Counted from the stretch's first letter, positions 38,000 to 47,861 are shown. The stretch: 64,000 bases of DNA from Mitsuaria sp. WAJ17 (GCF_014174515.1 NZ_JACJUG010000001.1:248001-312000); one strand, 5' to 3'. A program made the numbers and translations. The notes: a model not told the origin generated them from the letters alone.

Positions 38000-38008
38000 G
38001 CGCTGCGG

Positions 38009-39304
38009 TCAGAAATAGCCCCGCACGCTCAGCTGCCAGGCCCGCGCCTGCGGGAGGCTGCCGTACTCGCTGCCCGGCCGGCCCTGCTGGGCCTGCCACT
38101 GCAGCGCCAGGTCCAGGCCTGGCCAGCGGTAGCGCAGCTCCAGCCACTGCATGCGGCTGTGGTCCTCGGGGTTGAGGCGCAGCAGGGCGTTGAGGTCCAG
38201 GTGCTGCCAGCCCAGCAGGTCGGGCCAGCTGGCGTAGAGGCCCCACTGGCCGCGGGTGTTGAGCGCCTGGGCCGTGTGGGCCCAGCGGCGGTAGGCGAGG
38301 TAGGCCGCGGGCTGGGTCTGCAGCTGCTGCCAGGCCTGGCGATCGGGGGCGGCGCTGTCGTGGGCCCATTCGAGGGTCAGCGAGAGCTTGTTGCCGGCCG
38401 TGTAGCGCAGGCCGGTGGCCAGGCGCTGCTGCCAGTGGCGAGGTGTGCCGGGCAGGGGCAGGGCTTGCGCGATGGCGTCCGGTGCGCGCCCGCCGGCCCA
38501 TTCGAGGTAGAGCACGGTGGCCTGCCCGAGCAGGCTGCTGAGGTTGAAGCCCAGCTGCGGCGACTGGCCGTCCGCGCCATAGAGGGACCACTGCGGCTGC
38601 AGGTTCTCGCTCCAGCGCTGGCTCCAGCTGAGCAGCCAGCGGCTGCGTTCGTTGGTGGCGCCCAGGTCGGCGCTGAGCCCCGCCTGGCTGGGAGCCTCGG
38701 CCAGCTTGGGGGCCACGAGCGCCGTCAGCGCACCGCCCTCCCACAGGCGCTGGGCACGCAGCATCACTGTGCCCATGCGGTTGGTCTTGAGGCTGGCCGG
38801 GTCGGCCGAGATCTGTGAGCGCAGGGCGCCGCTGCGCAGGAAATCGCTGGGGTTGTAGCCCGTGCCCAGGCCCTGGCGCGCGTTGATACGTCCGGCGTCC
38901 AGCAGCAGCTGCTCGTTGACGCGCCATGAGGCATACGCCTCCTGCAGGCTCAGCAGGGCCTGCGGATACGGCGCCTGGGCGGGATCGCTGTGGTCGAGGC
39001 GGGCGGTACCCAGCCAGCGCCAATCGGGGCTGGCCTGGACCTCGCCCTGCAGCACCAGGGATTGGCGCTGCTGTGTGCCCCAGGTCTCGGGACCCAACAG
39101 GCTGCGCTGCAGGGCCCGGCCCCAGGCCAGCTCGGCATGGCCGTGCCAGGTCTTGCTTGGAGCGGGGGGCGATGCCTCGGGGGCGAGGTCAGCCAGGCGC
39201 AGGGCCTGGTCTTCGTTCTGGGTGGCCGTGCCCTGCGCTGCCGCCGAGCAGGACAAACAGGCCAGGGCCAGCGCCGCGAGCCCGCCGCGTTGAAGGGGCC
39301 TCAT
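38009..39304 (-). CDS. Outer-membrane beta-barrel protein of the ABC-LolA-like operon
   Basis: A 431-residue exported protein with signal peptide MRPLQRGGLAALALACLSCSAAAQ. The mature part is full of alternating aromatic/polar strands (WHGHAELAWGRALQ, WRWLGTARLDHS, RWLLSWSQRWSENL, AGNKLSLTLEWAHD, QWLELRYRWPGLDLALQWQ) and ends in aromatic Phe (SVRGYF), the C-terminal signature of outer-membrane barrels. It is the last gene of the operon; its ATG overlaps the LolA-like stop by 4 nt. This suggests a dedicated outer-membrane component for the cargo of the ABC system. Confidence 0.82.
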   Translation of the reverse strand: MRPLQRGGLAALALACLSCSAAAQGTATQNEDQALRLADLAPEASPPAPSKTWHGHAELAWGRALQRSLLGPETWGTQQRQSLVLQGEVQASPDWRWLGTARLDHSDPAQAPYPQALLSLQEAYASWRVNEQLLLDAGRINARQGLGTGYNPSDFLRSGALRSQISADPASLKTNRMGTVMLRAQRLWEGGALTALVAPKLAEAPSQAGLSADLGATNERSRWLLSWSQRWSENLQPQWSLYGADGQSPQLGFNLSSLLGQATVLYLEWAGGRAPDAIAQALPLPGTPRHWQQRLATGLRYTAGNKLSLTLEWAHDSAAPDRQAWQQLQTQPAAYLAYRRWAHTAQALNTRGQWGLYASWPDLLGWQHLDLNALLRLNPEDHSRMQWLELRYRWPGLDLALQWQAQQGRPGSEYGSLPQARAWQLSVRGYF

Positions 39305-40083
39305 TCGGGCTTGAAGCGCGGCAGGTAGTCGCGCTGTAGCCAGGCCTCGGGCACGTCCCGCCGCGCCCAGTCGCTCAGGCGCATGACGGTGACCCAGCTG
39401 GGGTCCAGGCCGTCGATGATGACGGTCTCGGTGGGGCGCTCGGCGCCCAGCTGCTGCTGGTAGCGGCGGTAGAAGGCGGTCTTGAGCAGGGCGCCGCTCT
39501 CGGCCATGAACTGCGCCTTCAGCGGCCGCATGCCCTCCACGCTGATCCACAGCAGGATGCGGTGGTAACTGGCGTCGGCGTTGCGCGCGGCCAGGCTCAG
39601 GCGGTAGCTGCGCCGCTTCTGGCGGTCGCCGTCGCTGACCTCCTCCTCGACGGCATCCGTGGCCTGGTAGTCCCTGGCCAGGTTGACGGTGACCACGTCG
39701 CCGTTGGAGGCCTGGCCCAGCAGGCGCTGCTGGGGCGAGAGGCGGATGCTGGCGCGGTTGGCGGGGTCGTAGAACCAGAGGTCCTTGCCGCTGTAGAGCA
39801 TCAGCTTGCCGGTGTCCCGGGCCGGCGCCATGAAGCGCACGAGGCTGCGGAACTGGCCGCTGGCATCGCTCTTGGAATAGACGGCCAGCACGCTGCTGTC
39901 GGTCTGCTTGCCCTGCCGGTACTCCAGCAGGGTGTTGGTCAGGCCGAAGCCGTGGTCGGGGTTGCGCACGGCATCGCTGGCGGCCAGCAAGGCCTGGGGA
40001 TCAGTGGCGGCGCGGGCGGGGCCCAGGACGCCCAGCAAAGCAGCCAGCGCCAGCGCTCGGCGGCGGGATGAAGCAAGAGGCAT
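39301..40083 (-). CDS. LolA-like outer-membrane lipoprotein-sorting protein
   Basis: A 260-residue periplasmic protein. The signal region has SSRRRALALAALLG and AARA|ATDP. The mature part resembles PF17131-type sorting proteins: ASDAVRNPDHGFGLTNTLLEY, KLMLYSGKDLWFYDPANRA and GLDPSWVTVMRLSDWARRD. I chose ATG 40083 because GGAG lies 7 nt upstream; ATG 40101 is in frame but overlaps the permease gene. The fold makes a lipid-binding half-barrel, fit for carrying a lipidated or hydrophobic cargo between membranes. Confidence 0.85.
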   Translation of the reverse strand: MPLASSRRRALALAALLGVLGPARAATDPQALLAASDAVRNPDHGFGLTNTLLEYRQGKQTDSSVLAVYSKSDASGQFRSLVRFMAPARDTGKLMLYSGKDLWFYDPANRASIRLSPQQRLLGQASNGDVVTVNLARDYQATDAVEEEVSDGDRQKRRSYRLSLAARNADASYHRILLWISVEGMRPLKAQFMAESGALLKTAFYRRYQQQLGAERPTETVIIDGLDPSWVTVMRLSDWARRDVPEAWLQRDYLPRFKPE

Positions 40084-40093
40084 GGTTGACTCC

Positions 40094-41500
40094 TCAGACA
40101 TGACGCAGGGCGTCCACGATCTGCAGCCGCGCGGCGCGCTGGGCGGGCCACCAGGCCGAGAGCAGGGCCACGCTCAGCAGGCCTGCCGCGCTGCCGATCA
40201 GCAGGCCCCAGTCGCCCAGCAGGCGCACGCGGATGGGGTAGGCATAGACGTAGCCCGGCGGTGTCCAGCTCAGACCGGCGCGGTTGATCAGGGCTGCCGC
40301 GACCAGGGCCACCAGCAGGCCCAGCACCACGCCGATCAAGCCCAGCAGCAGCCCCTCGGCCAGGAACAGGCCGCGGATGCCGCTGCGGCGGTCGCCGAGG
40401 GCGCGCAGGGTGCCGATCTCGACGGTGCGCTCCATGACCGCGGTGCTCATGGTGTTGCCCACGGTGAAGAGCACGATGACGCCGATCAAGATGGCGATGA
40501 ATCCGAACATCGAGTCGAAGAACTCCAGGCTCTGGCGGTACATGGGCGCCAGGGTCATGAAGTCCAGCACCTCCAGGGCCTGCGTGGCGGCACCCGGCTC
40601 CTTGAGCAGGGCGTTCAGGCGTGCCTGCGCGGCCGGCAGCTGGGCCGTGTGGTGCAGCTGGATCTGCAGGGCCGTCACCTGCGGCGCCTGCCCGCCATAG
40701 ACCAGCTTCTGCGCCTGGGCCAGGTGCATGACGGTGGCGCGGTCGTCGAACTCCTTGAGGCCGAAGTTCTCAGCGCGCAGCACCTGCAGGGCGACCACAT
40801 TGGGCGCGCCGCGCAGGCTGGAGGCCAGGATCTCGATCTGCACTGGATCCTGCGTGCCCGAGGGCCGGGCCTGCGCCTGCTCGCTGCTGAGGGCCGCGAT
40901 GTCGACGGGGATGCCTTCCTGCGTGCCAGCCTGCTCCGCCTCGGGCGGAGGCGGGCAGTCCGCCACCTGCAGCTCCGCGCAGAGTTGCAGCTTGCGGGCC
41001 ACGCCCAGGCCGATGACGACGGCATTGGGCGGGCTGCCGCGCAGGTCGCGCGGGGCGGAGTACATGGCAGCGCCGTATTCGTCCCACCGGCGCAGCGCGG
41101 CCTGGCCCTCGGGCTCGATGCCGGCGGCGGCCACGGGCGTGGACTGGTTGGCGGCAAAGTGCCCGGCCAGCCCGCCCAGCTCCAGCTTGGACGTCACCAC
41201 GCTGACCATGGGGCCCAGGAGGGCGTCGCCGCGGATGCGCTGCATCAAGCCCTGGTAGTCCTTGATGCCGTAGCTGGCCGGATTGCCGCTGCCGTAGAGG
41301 AAGTAGCCCTGGCGCTGCACTTGCAGATGGCCGTGGAGCTGGATGAAGCCGGTTTCCATGCCCAGGATGGCGTTGCGGCTGTAGCCGCCGAAGATGAGGA
41401 TGGCGCCCAGGCCCACCACCATGGCCAGCAGGGTGGTCAGCGAGCGGCGGCGGTTGCGCAGCAGGTTGCGCAGGGCCAGCTTGAAGGTCGTGGCGTTCAT
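40094..41500 (-). CDS. ABC transporter permease, FtsX/MacB-like
   Basis: A 468-residue membrane protein. The first helix (about 18-40) is followed by a MacB-type periplasmic domain, then three helices near 330-350, 370-400 and 420-450. Motifs: LALRNLLRNRRRSLTTLLAM, the EIGTLRALGDRRSGIRG coupling helix, and the final WWPAQRAARLQIVDALRHV. The stop meets the LolA-like gene 10 nt on; the start overlaps the ATPase gene by 4 nt. MacB/LolCE-type permeases act as mechanotransmitters rather than pores. Confidence 0.94.
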   Translation of the reverse strand: MNATTFKLALRNLLRNRRRSLTTLLAMVVGLGAILIFGGYSRNAILGMETGFIQLHGHLQVQRQGYFLYGSGNPASYGIKDYQGLMQRIRGDALLGPMVSVVTSKLELGGLAGHFAANQSTPVAAAGIEPEGQAALRRWDEYGAAMYSAPRDLRGSPPNAVVIGLGVARKLQLCAELQVADCPPPPEAEQAGTQEGIPVDIAALSSEQAQARPSGTQDPVQIEILASSLRGAPNVVALQVLRAENFGLKEFDDRATVMHLAQAQKLVYGGQAPQVTALQIQLHHTAQLPAAQARLNALLKEPGAATQALEVLDFMTLAPMYRQSLEFFDSMFGFIAILIGVIVLFTVGNTMSTAVMERTVEIGTLRALGDRRSGIRGLFLAEGLLLGLIGVVLGLLVALVAAALINRAGLSWTPPGYVYAYPIRVRLLGDWGLLIGSAAGLLSVALLSAWWPAQRAARLQIVDALRHV

Positions 41501-42204
41501 GCGCGGGTCTCCTGGGCGGTGCTGCGGTCCTCGTGATGGGCGATGACACCGTCCCGGATGTGGAAGACCTCGTCGGCCTCGGCCAGCAACTGCTGGTCAT
41601 GCGAGGAGAACACGAAGCTCACGCCACGCTCGCGCTGCAGGCGCCGCATCAGGGCGATGATGGTGGCGCCGGTGCTGCTGTCCAGGTTGGCCGTGGGCTC
41701 GTCGGCCAGCACCAGCTCGGGCGCGTTGGCCAGGGCTCGGGCGACGGCCACCCGCTGGCGCTGCCCGCCGGAAAGCTGCCCCGGGCGGTGCCGGGCGAAC
41801 TCGGCCAGGCCCACGGCCTCCAGCAGGCTGCCCACCCGCTCGCGCCGCTGCGCCGCCGAGAGGCCCAGGCGCAGCGTGGGGTACTCGACGTTCTCGTAGG
41901 CATTCAGCACGGGCAGCAGGTTGAAGTTCTGGAACACGAAGCCCAGGCGCCGCGCGCGAAGGTCGGCCAGCTGGTTGTCGCTGAGCTCGCGGACGGACTC
42001 GCCCAGCACCTGCACCTCCCCCGCATCCGCCTGGTCCAGGCAGCCAATGATGTTGAGCAGGGTGGTCTTGCCGCTGCCCGAGGCGCCAGCGATCACGCTG
42101 AAGCGCCCGGGCGAGAGCTGGAGATTGATGTCGCGCAGCGCCGGAACGCTGACGGCATCCATGCGGTAAGTTTTCTGGACTTGATGGAGAACAATCGGGG
42201 ACAT
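41497..42204 (-). CDS. ABC transporter ATPase, LolD/MacB-like
   Basis: A 235-residue nucleotide-binding protein with Walker A GASGSGKTT (about 40-48), Q-loop FVFQNFNLLPVLNAYENVEYP, signature LSGGQRQRVAVARAL, Walker B VLADEPTANLD and switch His (SSHD). The FQxFNLLPxLxxxENVExP pattern is typical of LolD/MacB. It opens a four-gene operon running to 38009. No toxin or peptide substrate gene is fused to it; the LolA-like and barrel genes suggest envelope transport. Confidence 0.95.
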   Translation of the reverse strand: MSPIVLHQVQKTYRMDAVSVPALRDINLQLSPGRFSVIAGASGSGKTTLLNIIGCLDQADAGEVQVLGESVRELSDNQLADLRARRLGFVFQNFNLLPVLNAYENVEYPTLRLGLSAAQRRERVGSLLEAVGLAEFARHRPGQLSGGQRQRVAVARALANAPELVLADEPTANLDSSTGATIIALMRRLQRERGVSFVFSSHDQQLLAEADEVFHIRDGVIAHHEDRSTAQETRA

Positions 42205-42433
42205 GGTGGACGGTGATTGTGTCGGCCGCAGCAGTCTCACAGCTCGGGGGGGCGGGGTATTGAATGGAGTCGACATGACGCATGGGACGGGCATGCGCTC
42301 AGGCACGCCCCCGATTTCCCAGAGAATGCGAGTTCAAGCAACAGCAAGGTCGTCGTTCATGTTCAGGCCAGGGGCATTCGAGGGCTCGATCGTGATCGCG
42401 GGGGGGGCTCATGGCCCCGGTGTTTTCGTGAGC

Positions 42434-42850
42434 ATGGACTCCACGCTGTCGGTGATGCCGCATCCGCACGGCCTCGCCTCGCCCCGCATCGGCCTCGTCC
42501 CCTTCAGCCCCTACATGCTGTTCGTGCAGGACGCCGCCCTGATGGTGCAGGGCTTCCATTACGAGGTCCGGGGCGAGCAACTGGGCTGGGTGGTGGAGGG
42601 CTCGGCCGCCGACGGCTTCGAGCACCATCCGGTGACGGCCTTCGACGTGCAGGTGCGCTATGCCGCCGACGGCATGCGCGTGGAGATCACGGGGCAAGCC
42701 GGCCTGGAGGTCCAGCAGGCCGGCGCCCGGCGCAGTTTTCTCGTTCGCTTCGAGATTCCCAAGGGCCGGCTGGCCGAGTGCTTCCAGCTGTCCGAGGAGA
42801 CGAACGCCCGGGTGATGTCGCTGTTCGACAGCGCCTTCGGTCCGGGCTAG
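42434..42850 (+). CDS. Hypothetical protein
   Basis: A 138-residue protein if read from ATG 42434; the frame is open further upstream and the true start is uncertain because no strong ribosome site is seen. The body contains GLVPFSPYMLFVQDAALM, GFHYEVRGEQLGWVVEG and YAADGMRVEITGQAG strands and a C-terminal acidic helix. I recognise no family. It is transcribed away from the ABC operon and toward the giant chemosensory-type gene. A perfect palindrome of 14 nt (42842-42855) surrounds its stop. Confidence 0.5.
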   Translation: MDSTLSVMPHPHGLASPRIGLVPFSPYMLFVQDAALMVQGFHYEVRGEQLGWVVEGSAADGFEHHPVTAFDVQVRYAADGMRVEITGQAGLEVQQAGARRSFLVRFEIPKGRLAECFQLSEETNARVMSLFDSAFGPG

Positions 42851-43105
42851 CCCGGCACATCCGCCGAGGCCGTCCTTCAATGCGGCGATGAGCTCCTGCC
42901 CCGGTGTGCTGCCCAGGGGTCTCGCGGTTAGGGGCTGCGCCGCGAAATTGGGCAAGCTATGAGGCGGGACTTGGCCGGCGGCGCCTGCGCGCGGGAGTAG
43001 ACTGCGCAAGGCACAAGCACAGGCACTGTGCGAGAGCCACCCGTCAGGGGCGGCTTTCGCGACGACCGGCGTCATGCATGCGGTGCAACCCTCATCCGGA
43101 GCACC

Positions 43106-46100
43106 GTGAACGACCACCTCATCATCCCCGCTGATTCTTCGTCCCCGCCGGAGTCCCCGATGATCGTGGCGCTCGGGGCCTCTGCGGGTGGCTTGGAGGC
43201 GCTGCGCGAGTTCTTCGGTGCCATGGTGCCGGACGATCGGCTGGCCTTTGTGGTCCTGACCCATCTGCCGCCGCACCACATCAGCTACCTGGCCGAGCTG
43301 CTGCAGCGCGCCGGGCCGCTGGCTGCCCAGGAGGTGCAGTCGGGCGACCGGATCCAGGGCGGGCGGGTCCATGTCATGCCGCCCGGCGGCTGGATGACCG
43401 TGAAAGGCGGCGTGCTCTCCTTCGAGGACAAGCCCGTCGACAAGACGACCAGCCTGCGCCCCATCGACCATTTCATGGCCAGCCTGGCGGAGGATGCCGG
43501 CTCCCGCGCGATCGGCATTGTGCTCAGCGGCACCGACCACGACGGCACCGCGGGGCTCAAGGCCCTGAAGGCCGCGGGCGGCTGGACCTTCGCCCAGACG
43601 CCCGCAACGGCCGAGTTCCCGAGCATGCCGCAAAGCGCGATCGCCTCCGGTGCGGCTGACGAGGTGATGGCGCCGCGCGCCATGGCCCTGGCCCTGCTGG
43701 ACTACCTGAAGCGCCAGCCGCAGGCGCTGCAGGACGACGCTGCCGGCGACGACGCCGTCAGCGCCGAGAGCGAGGACCTGCTTCATGAGGCCCTGGCCCT
43801 GGTGCTGGACCAAACGGGGCACGACTTCCAGCTCTACCGGCCTGGGATGCTGCGGCGGCGTCTGCGCCGGCGGATGGTGCGCAGCCGGTGCCAGCGGCTG
43901 GGCGAGTACCTGCAGTTGCTGCGTGACTCCGCCGAGGAGAGCGCTGCCCTGGCCGCCGAGTTCCTCATCGGCGTGACCGAGTTCTTCCGCGATTCCGAGG
44001 CCTGGGACGAACTGGCGAACGGCGTCCTGCCCGGCCTGCTGGCCGAGCGCCAACGCGACGCCCCCCCGCTGCGCGTCTGGACCCCCGGCTGCTCGTCTGG
44101 CGAGGAGAGCTATTCCATCGCCATGCTGCTGATCGAGGCGATGGAGCAGCGCGGGCTGCCGCCGGCCGTTCAGGTGTTCGGCACAGACATCGACCTGGAA
44201 GCGCTGGCAGTGGCCCGGCGCGGCGTCTATCCGGCCTCGATCGATGCCGCGATGCCGCCCGAGCGCCTCGCGCGCTTCTTCGAGCGCCGGGGGGATGACT
44301 TCGTCGTGTGCAAGCCGCTGCGGGACAGCGTCATGTTCGCGCCGCAGAACCTGGCGCGCGACACGCCGTTCTCGCGCCTGGACCTGCTCCTGTGCCGCAA
44401 TGTGCTGATGTACCTGGAACAGACGCTGCAGGATCGCATCGTGCAGCTCTTCCATTTCGCGCTCAAGCCTGGCGGGCTGCTGTGGCTGGGCAAGGCCGAG
44501 TCCCTCACCGGGCACGGCAGCCTGTTCGAGCCGGTCTCCCGCCCCATGCGCATGTACCGGCGCCTGGGGGGGCGGTCTCATCTCCCGCGAGGTTTCGTGG
44601 CGCCGCTCAGCCTCGCCACGGAATCGGCCTACCGAGCCGCCGACCGCGCGCTGGCGGCCGGCGACGTCCTGCGCCTGCACCTGACGGGCCGCGAGGTCAG
44701 CGCGGCGGTCCTCATCGACCGCGAGGGCCGCGCCTTGCACTACCACGGCGACACCGGGCGCTTCCTGGCGCCGCAGGGCGATGCCACCCAGGAGCTGCTG
44801 CGCACTGTCCGGTCGGAGCTGAAGCCCGCGATGCGCCTGCTGATCCGGCAGGCCTTCTCCGAGGGCGCGGCCACCTCGCGCCCGATCGCCCTACAGGACG
44901 GCCTGCTCACGAAGCAAGTGCTCATCCAGGCCGAGCCCGTGCAGGGCAAGGCGGGCCGTGGTGCCTTCGTGGTGACTTTCACCGCCACCGGCCGCGCGCC
45001 AGGGCCGGCAGCGCCCGTCCCGCCTGCGGGCGAGAGTTCGAGCGAGCTGGAAGAAAGCCGGCGCGAGCTGGCACAGGCCCTGGAAGATGCGGAGCGCAGC
45101 AACGAGGAGCTGCGCCTGGCCAGCGAGGAGGCGTCCTCGCTCAACGAGGAGCTGCAGTCTTCGACCGAGGAGCTGGAAAGCTCCAAGGAGGAGCTGCAGT
45201 CGCTCAACGAAGAGCTGGCCACCGTCAACGCGCAGCTCGAGGAGCGTATGGTCGAGATGGCGCGCCATGCCGACGACCTGTCCAACCTGCTGGAAAGCAC
45301 GGCGCTGGCCGCCATCCTGCTGGACCGCGAGATGCGCATCCGGCGCTTCACCCCCGCGGCCATGCAGCTGTTCAGCCTGCGTGCCGGTGACGAGGGCCGC
45401 CTGCTCAGCGACATCGCAAGCCGTGTCGAGGACCCGCAGTTCGCCCAGGAGGCGCAGCGCACCTTCGACCAGCGGCAAAGCTCGGATGCCGAGGTCACGA
45501 GCCTGGACGGGCGGCTGTACCTGCGCCGGCTGCAGCCCTTCCTGACGCAGACTGGTGAAGTGGACGGCGTGGTTGTCACCTACATCGACATCACGGTGAT
45601 CCGCAACGCCGCGCAGCAGGTGCGCCAGCTGGCCTCGGTGCTGGACCATTCCAACGACGCGGTGCTCACGCTGGATCCTCAGGGGCTCATCCTCAACTGG
45701 AACCAGGGGGCGGAGCGGATCTTCGGCTACACGGTAACGCAGGCCCGGCAGCTGACGATCTTCGACCTCGTGCCGGCCGAAGACCAGGACAAGACGCGGC
45801 GGCTGATGAAGCGGGCCCTGGAGGCGGGCGCCGCCGGACCGGTGGATGTCCTGCGCTGCACGCGGGGCGGGCAGCGCGTCAATGTGTCGGTGGTGATGTC
45901 CGCGCTGCGCAACGAGCAGGGCATGCCGGTGGCGCTTCTGTCTACCGAGCGCGACATCACCGAGCGGCGGCGCATCGAGAGCGAGGTCCGCTTCCGTCGC
46001 CTGGCCGACGACATTCCCGCCCTGCTGCGGGTGGAGGACAAGCAGGGCCTGGCGCAGTTCGTCAACCGCGCCTGCACCGAGTTCACCGGGGCCTCGATGG

Positions 46101-47479
46101 ACATGCTGCTGGGCAGCGGCTGGCTGGAGTTCGTCCATTCGCAGGACCGCCAGCGCTACCTCGCCGAGCAGACCCGGGCCTATGCGGCGCGTGCGCGCCT
46201 GGAGATCGACATCCGCTTGCGCCGCCATGACGGTGCGCCGCGCTGGACGCGCTCCATCAGTGTTCCGCATGTCGGCGCCGACGGCGAGTTCGCTGGCTAC
46301 GTGGCCCTGATGCTGGACATCGACGACCGCAAGCTCGCGGAGCGCGAGCTGATGGACGCTCACCGTCGCAAGGATGAATTCCTGGCGATGCTCGCCCACG
46401 AGCTGCGCAATCCGCTGGCCCCCATCCGCAATGCGGCGCAGCTGCTGTCCCGCCAGGACGCCGCGGGCGAGACGGCTGCCTGGGCCGTGGGCGTGATCGA
46501 GCGGCAGACGCAGGCGATGAGCCGTCTGCTGGACAGCCTCCTGGACGTGGCGCGCATCGCGCGCGGCAAGACCGAGTTGGAGCTGGCGCCGGTCGAGTTG
46601 CGCGTCGTGATCGAGCGTTCCATCGAAGTCAGCCAGGCCCTGATCGACTCGCGAGGCCAGGCGCTGCGCGTGGAGATGCCGGACGAAACGCTGCTGATCA
46701 ATGGCGACCTGGTGCGCCTCACCCAGGTCTTTGCCAATCTGCTGAACAATGCCTCGAAGTACACCGACGAGGGCGGCGAGATCCAGGTCAAGGCCTGTGC
46801 GGAGGGGCGGCAGGCGCTGGTGCAGGTCAGCGACAACGGTGCGGGCATTTCGGCGGACATGCTGCCGCGCGTGTTTGACCTGTTCAGCCAGGCCGATCGC
46901 ACCCTGGACCGGGCCAAGGGCGGCCTGGGCCTGGGGCTGACGCTGGTGCGCCAGCTCGTGGAGTTGCATCGCGGCGAGGTGACCGCGTCCAGCCCCGGCC
47001 TGGGCAAGGGCAGTACCTTCAGCGTGCGCCTGCCCCTGCTGGAGCCGCTGCCGAATCCGCACACCTCCGCCCAGACCTTGCCGACGGCACCGCGCGCCAG
47101 CGCGCTGGCGCGGCGTGTTCTCGTGGTGGATGACAACGTCGATGCGGCGCAGATGCTGGGCGCCATCCTGCAACTGCACGGCCACGAGGTCTGCCTGGCT
47201 TTTGACGGCGCACGGGCCCTGGCCCTGGCAGACCAGCATCCTTTCGACGTGATCATCCTGGACATCGGGCTGCCCGGCCTGGATGGCTACCAGGTCGCAC
47301 GCACCTTGCGTGGACGCGCGGCCATGTCCGGCGTGACCCTCATCGCGCTCACGGGCTATGGCCTGAAGGAGGACGTGGACCGGGCCCGCAGCGCGGGATG
47401 CGACACGCACTTCGTCAAGCCCGTTGACGCGGATGCCCTGCTGCAGCGCATCGAGCAGGCGCCCCAGCGCAGCCCCTGA
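43106..47479 (+). CDS. CheB-CheR-PAS-histidine kinase-receiver hybrid protein
   Basis: A 1457-residue signalling protein. CheB-type methylesterase at about 19-200 has Ser26 (GASAGG), His53 (THLPPHH) and Asp146 (GTDHDGTAG). CheR-type methyltransferase at about 225-495 has CSSGEESYSIA and LLCRNVLMYL. A Glu-rich coiled coil is near 645-720. PAS units follow (about 725-860, 860-975 and 980-1080). Then HisKA with His near 1098 (LAHELRNPLAPI), HATPase with GGLGLGLTLV, and a receiver with VVDDNVDAAQML and VIILDIGLPGLDG. I chose GTG 43106 after GGAG; ATG 43160 is an alternative. No chemoreceptor or CheA lies nearby, so it acts as a stand-alone phosphorelay, possibly with protein methylation. Confidence 0.93.
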   Translation: MNDHLIIPADSSSPPESPMIVALGASAGGLEALREFFGAMVPDDRLAFVVLTHLPPHHISYLAELLQRAGPLAAQEVQSGDRIQGGRVHVMPPGGWMTVKGGVLSFEDKPVDKTTSLRPIDHFMASLAEDAGSRAIGIVLSGTDHDGTAGLKALKAAGGWTFAQTPATAEFPSMPQSAIASGAADEVMAPRAMALALLDYLKRQPQALQDDAAGDDAVSAESEDLLHEALALVLDQTGHDFQLYRPGMLRRRLRRRMVRSRCQRLGEYLQLLRDSAEESAALAAEFLIGVTEFFRDSEAWDELANGVLPGLLAERQRDAPPLRVWTPGCSSGEESYSIAMLLIEAMEQRGLPPAVQVFGTDIDLEALAVARRGVYPASIDAAMPPERLARFFERRGDDFVVCKPLRDSVMFAPQNLARDTPFSRLDLLLCRNVLMYLEQTLQDRIVQLFHFALKPGGLLWLGKAESLTGHGSLFEPVSRPMRMYRRLGGRSHLPRGFVAPLSLATESAYRAADRALAAGDVLRLHLTGREVSAAVLIDREGRALHYHGDTGRFLAPQGDATQELLRTVRSELKPAMRLLIRQAFSEGAATSRPIALQDGLLTKQVLIQAEPVQGKAGRGAFVVTFTATGRAPGPAAPVPPAGESSSELEESRRELAQALEDAERSNEELRLASEEASSLNEELQSSTEELESSKEELQSLNEELATVNAQLEERMVEMARHADDLSNLLESTALAAILLDREMRIRRFTPAAMQLFSLRAGDEGRLLSDIASRVEDPQFAQEAQRTFDQRQSSDAEVTSLDGRLYLRRLQPFLTQTGEVDGVVVTYIDITVIRNAAQQVRQLASVLDHSNDAVLTLDPQGLILNWNQGAERIFGYTVTQARQLTIFDLVPAEDQDKTRRLMKRALEAGAAGPVDVLRCTRGGQRVNVSVVMSALRNEQGMPVALLSTERDITERRRIESEVRFRRLADDIPALLRVEDKQGLAQFVNRACTEFTGASMDMLLGSGWLEFVHSQDRQRYLAEQTRAYAARARLEIDIRLRRHDGAPRWTRSISVPHVGADGEFAGYVALMLDIDDRKLAERELMDAHRRKDEFLAMLAHELRNPLAPIRNAAQLLSRQDAAGETAAWAVGVIERQTQAMSRLLDSLLDVARIARGKTELELAPVELRVVIERSIEVSQALIDSRGQALRVEMPDETLLINGDLVRLTQVFANLLNNASKYTDEGGEIQVKACAEGRQALVQVSDNGAGISADMLPRVFDLFSQADRTLDRAKGGLGLGLTLVRQLVELHRGEVTASSPGLGKGSTFSVRLPLLEPLPNPHTSAQTLPTAPRASALARRVLVVDDNVDAAQMLGAILQLHGHEVCLAFDGARALALADQHPFDVIILDIGLPGLDGYQVARTLRGRAAMSGVTLIALTGYGLKEDVDRARSAGCDTHFVKPVDADALLQRIEQAPQRSP

Positions 47480-47847
47480 CCTGTCGGCCACGCCAACAAC
47501 GTCGTCGGCGATCTGCTCAGTGAAGGGGCCCGGCCGGATGAGCGCATCGGGCGGTACGACGCCCGCATCCACGCCATGGCCAAGGAGGACGAGCGCGCCC
47601 GGCGGCTGATGCAGCTCGGCGGCGTGGGCCCCACAGCCGCCACCTGCCTGCTGGCCATGATCCGCAACGGGCATGACTTCGACTGCGGCCGCCAGTTCGC
47701 GGCCTGGCTAGGCCTGACGCCAGGCCAGTACAGCTCGGGCGGCAAGACCCGGCTCGGGCGCATCACCAAAGCCGGCGGTGCCTACCTGCGCAGCCTACTG
47801 GTGCTGGGCGCCAAGGCACTGCTGGCAGCCGCCAAGAACAAGACCGT
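47480..47847 (+). pseudogene. 3' fragment of an IS110-family transposase (copy A)
   Basis: An open stretch starting right after the giant kinase stop encodes the C-terminal Transposase_20 half of an IS110-type enzyme: RRLMQLGGVGPTAATCLLAM, FAAWLGLTPGQYSSGGKTRLG and KAGGAYLRSLLVLGAKALLA. The N-terminal DEDD catalytic domain is missing, so it cannot transpose alone. It ends abruptly at KNKT near 47845, where a second fragment takes over in the same frame. Confidence 0.75.
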
Positions 47848-47861
47848 TGGGTCAAATTTAG

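Noticed and set aside
44891..47674. Long open frame opposite the giant kinase gene
   Set aside because: Low-complexity composition from antisense GC-rich codons; the plus-strand protein has clear domain motifs throughout.
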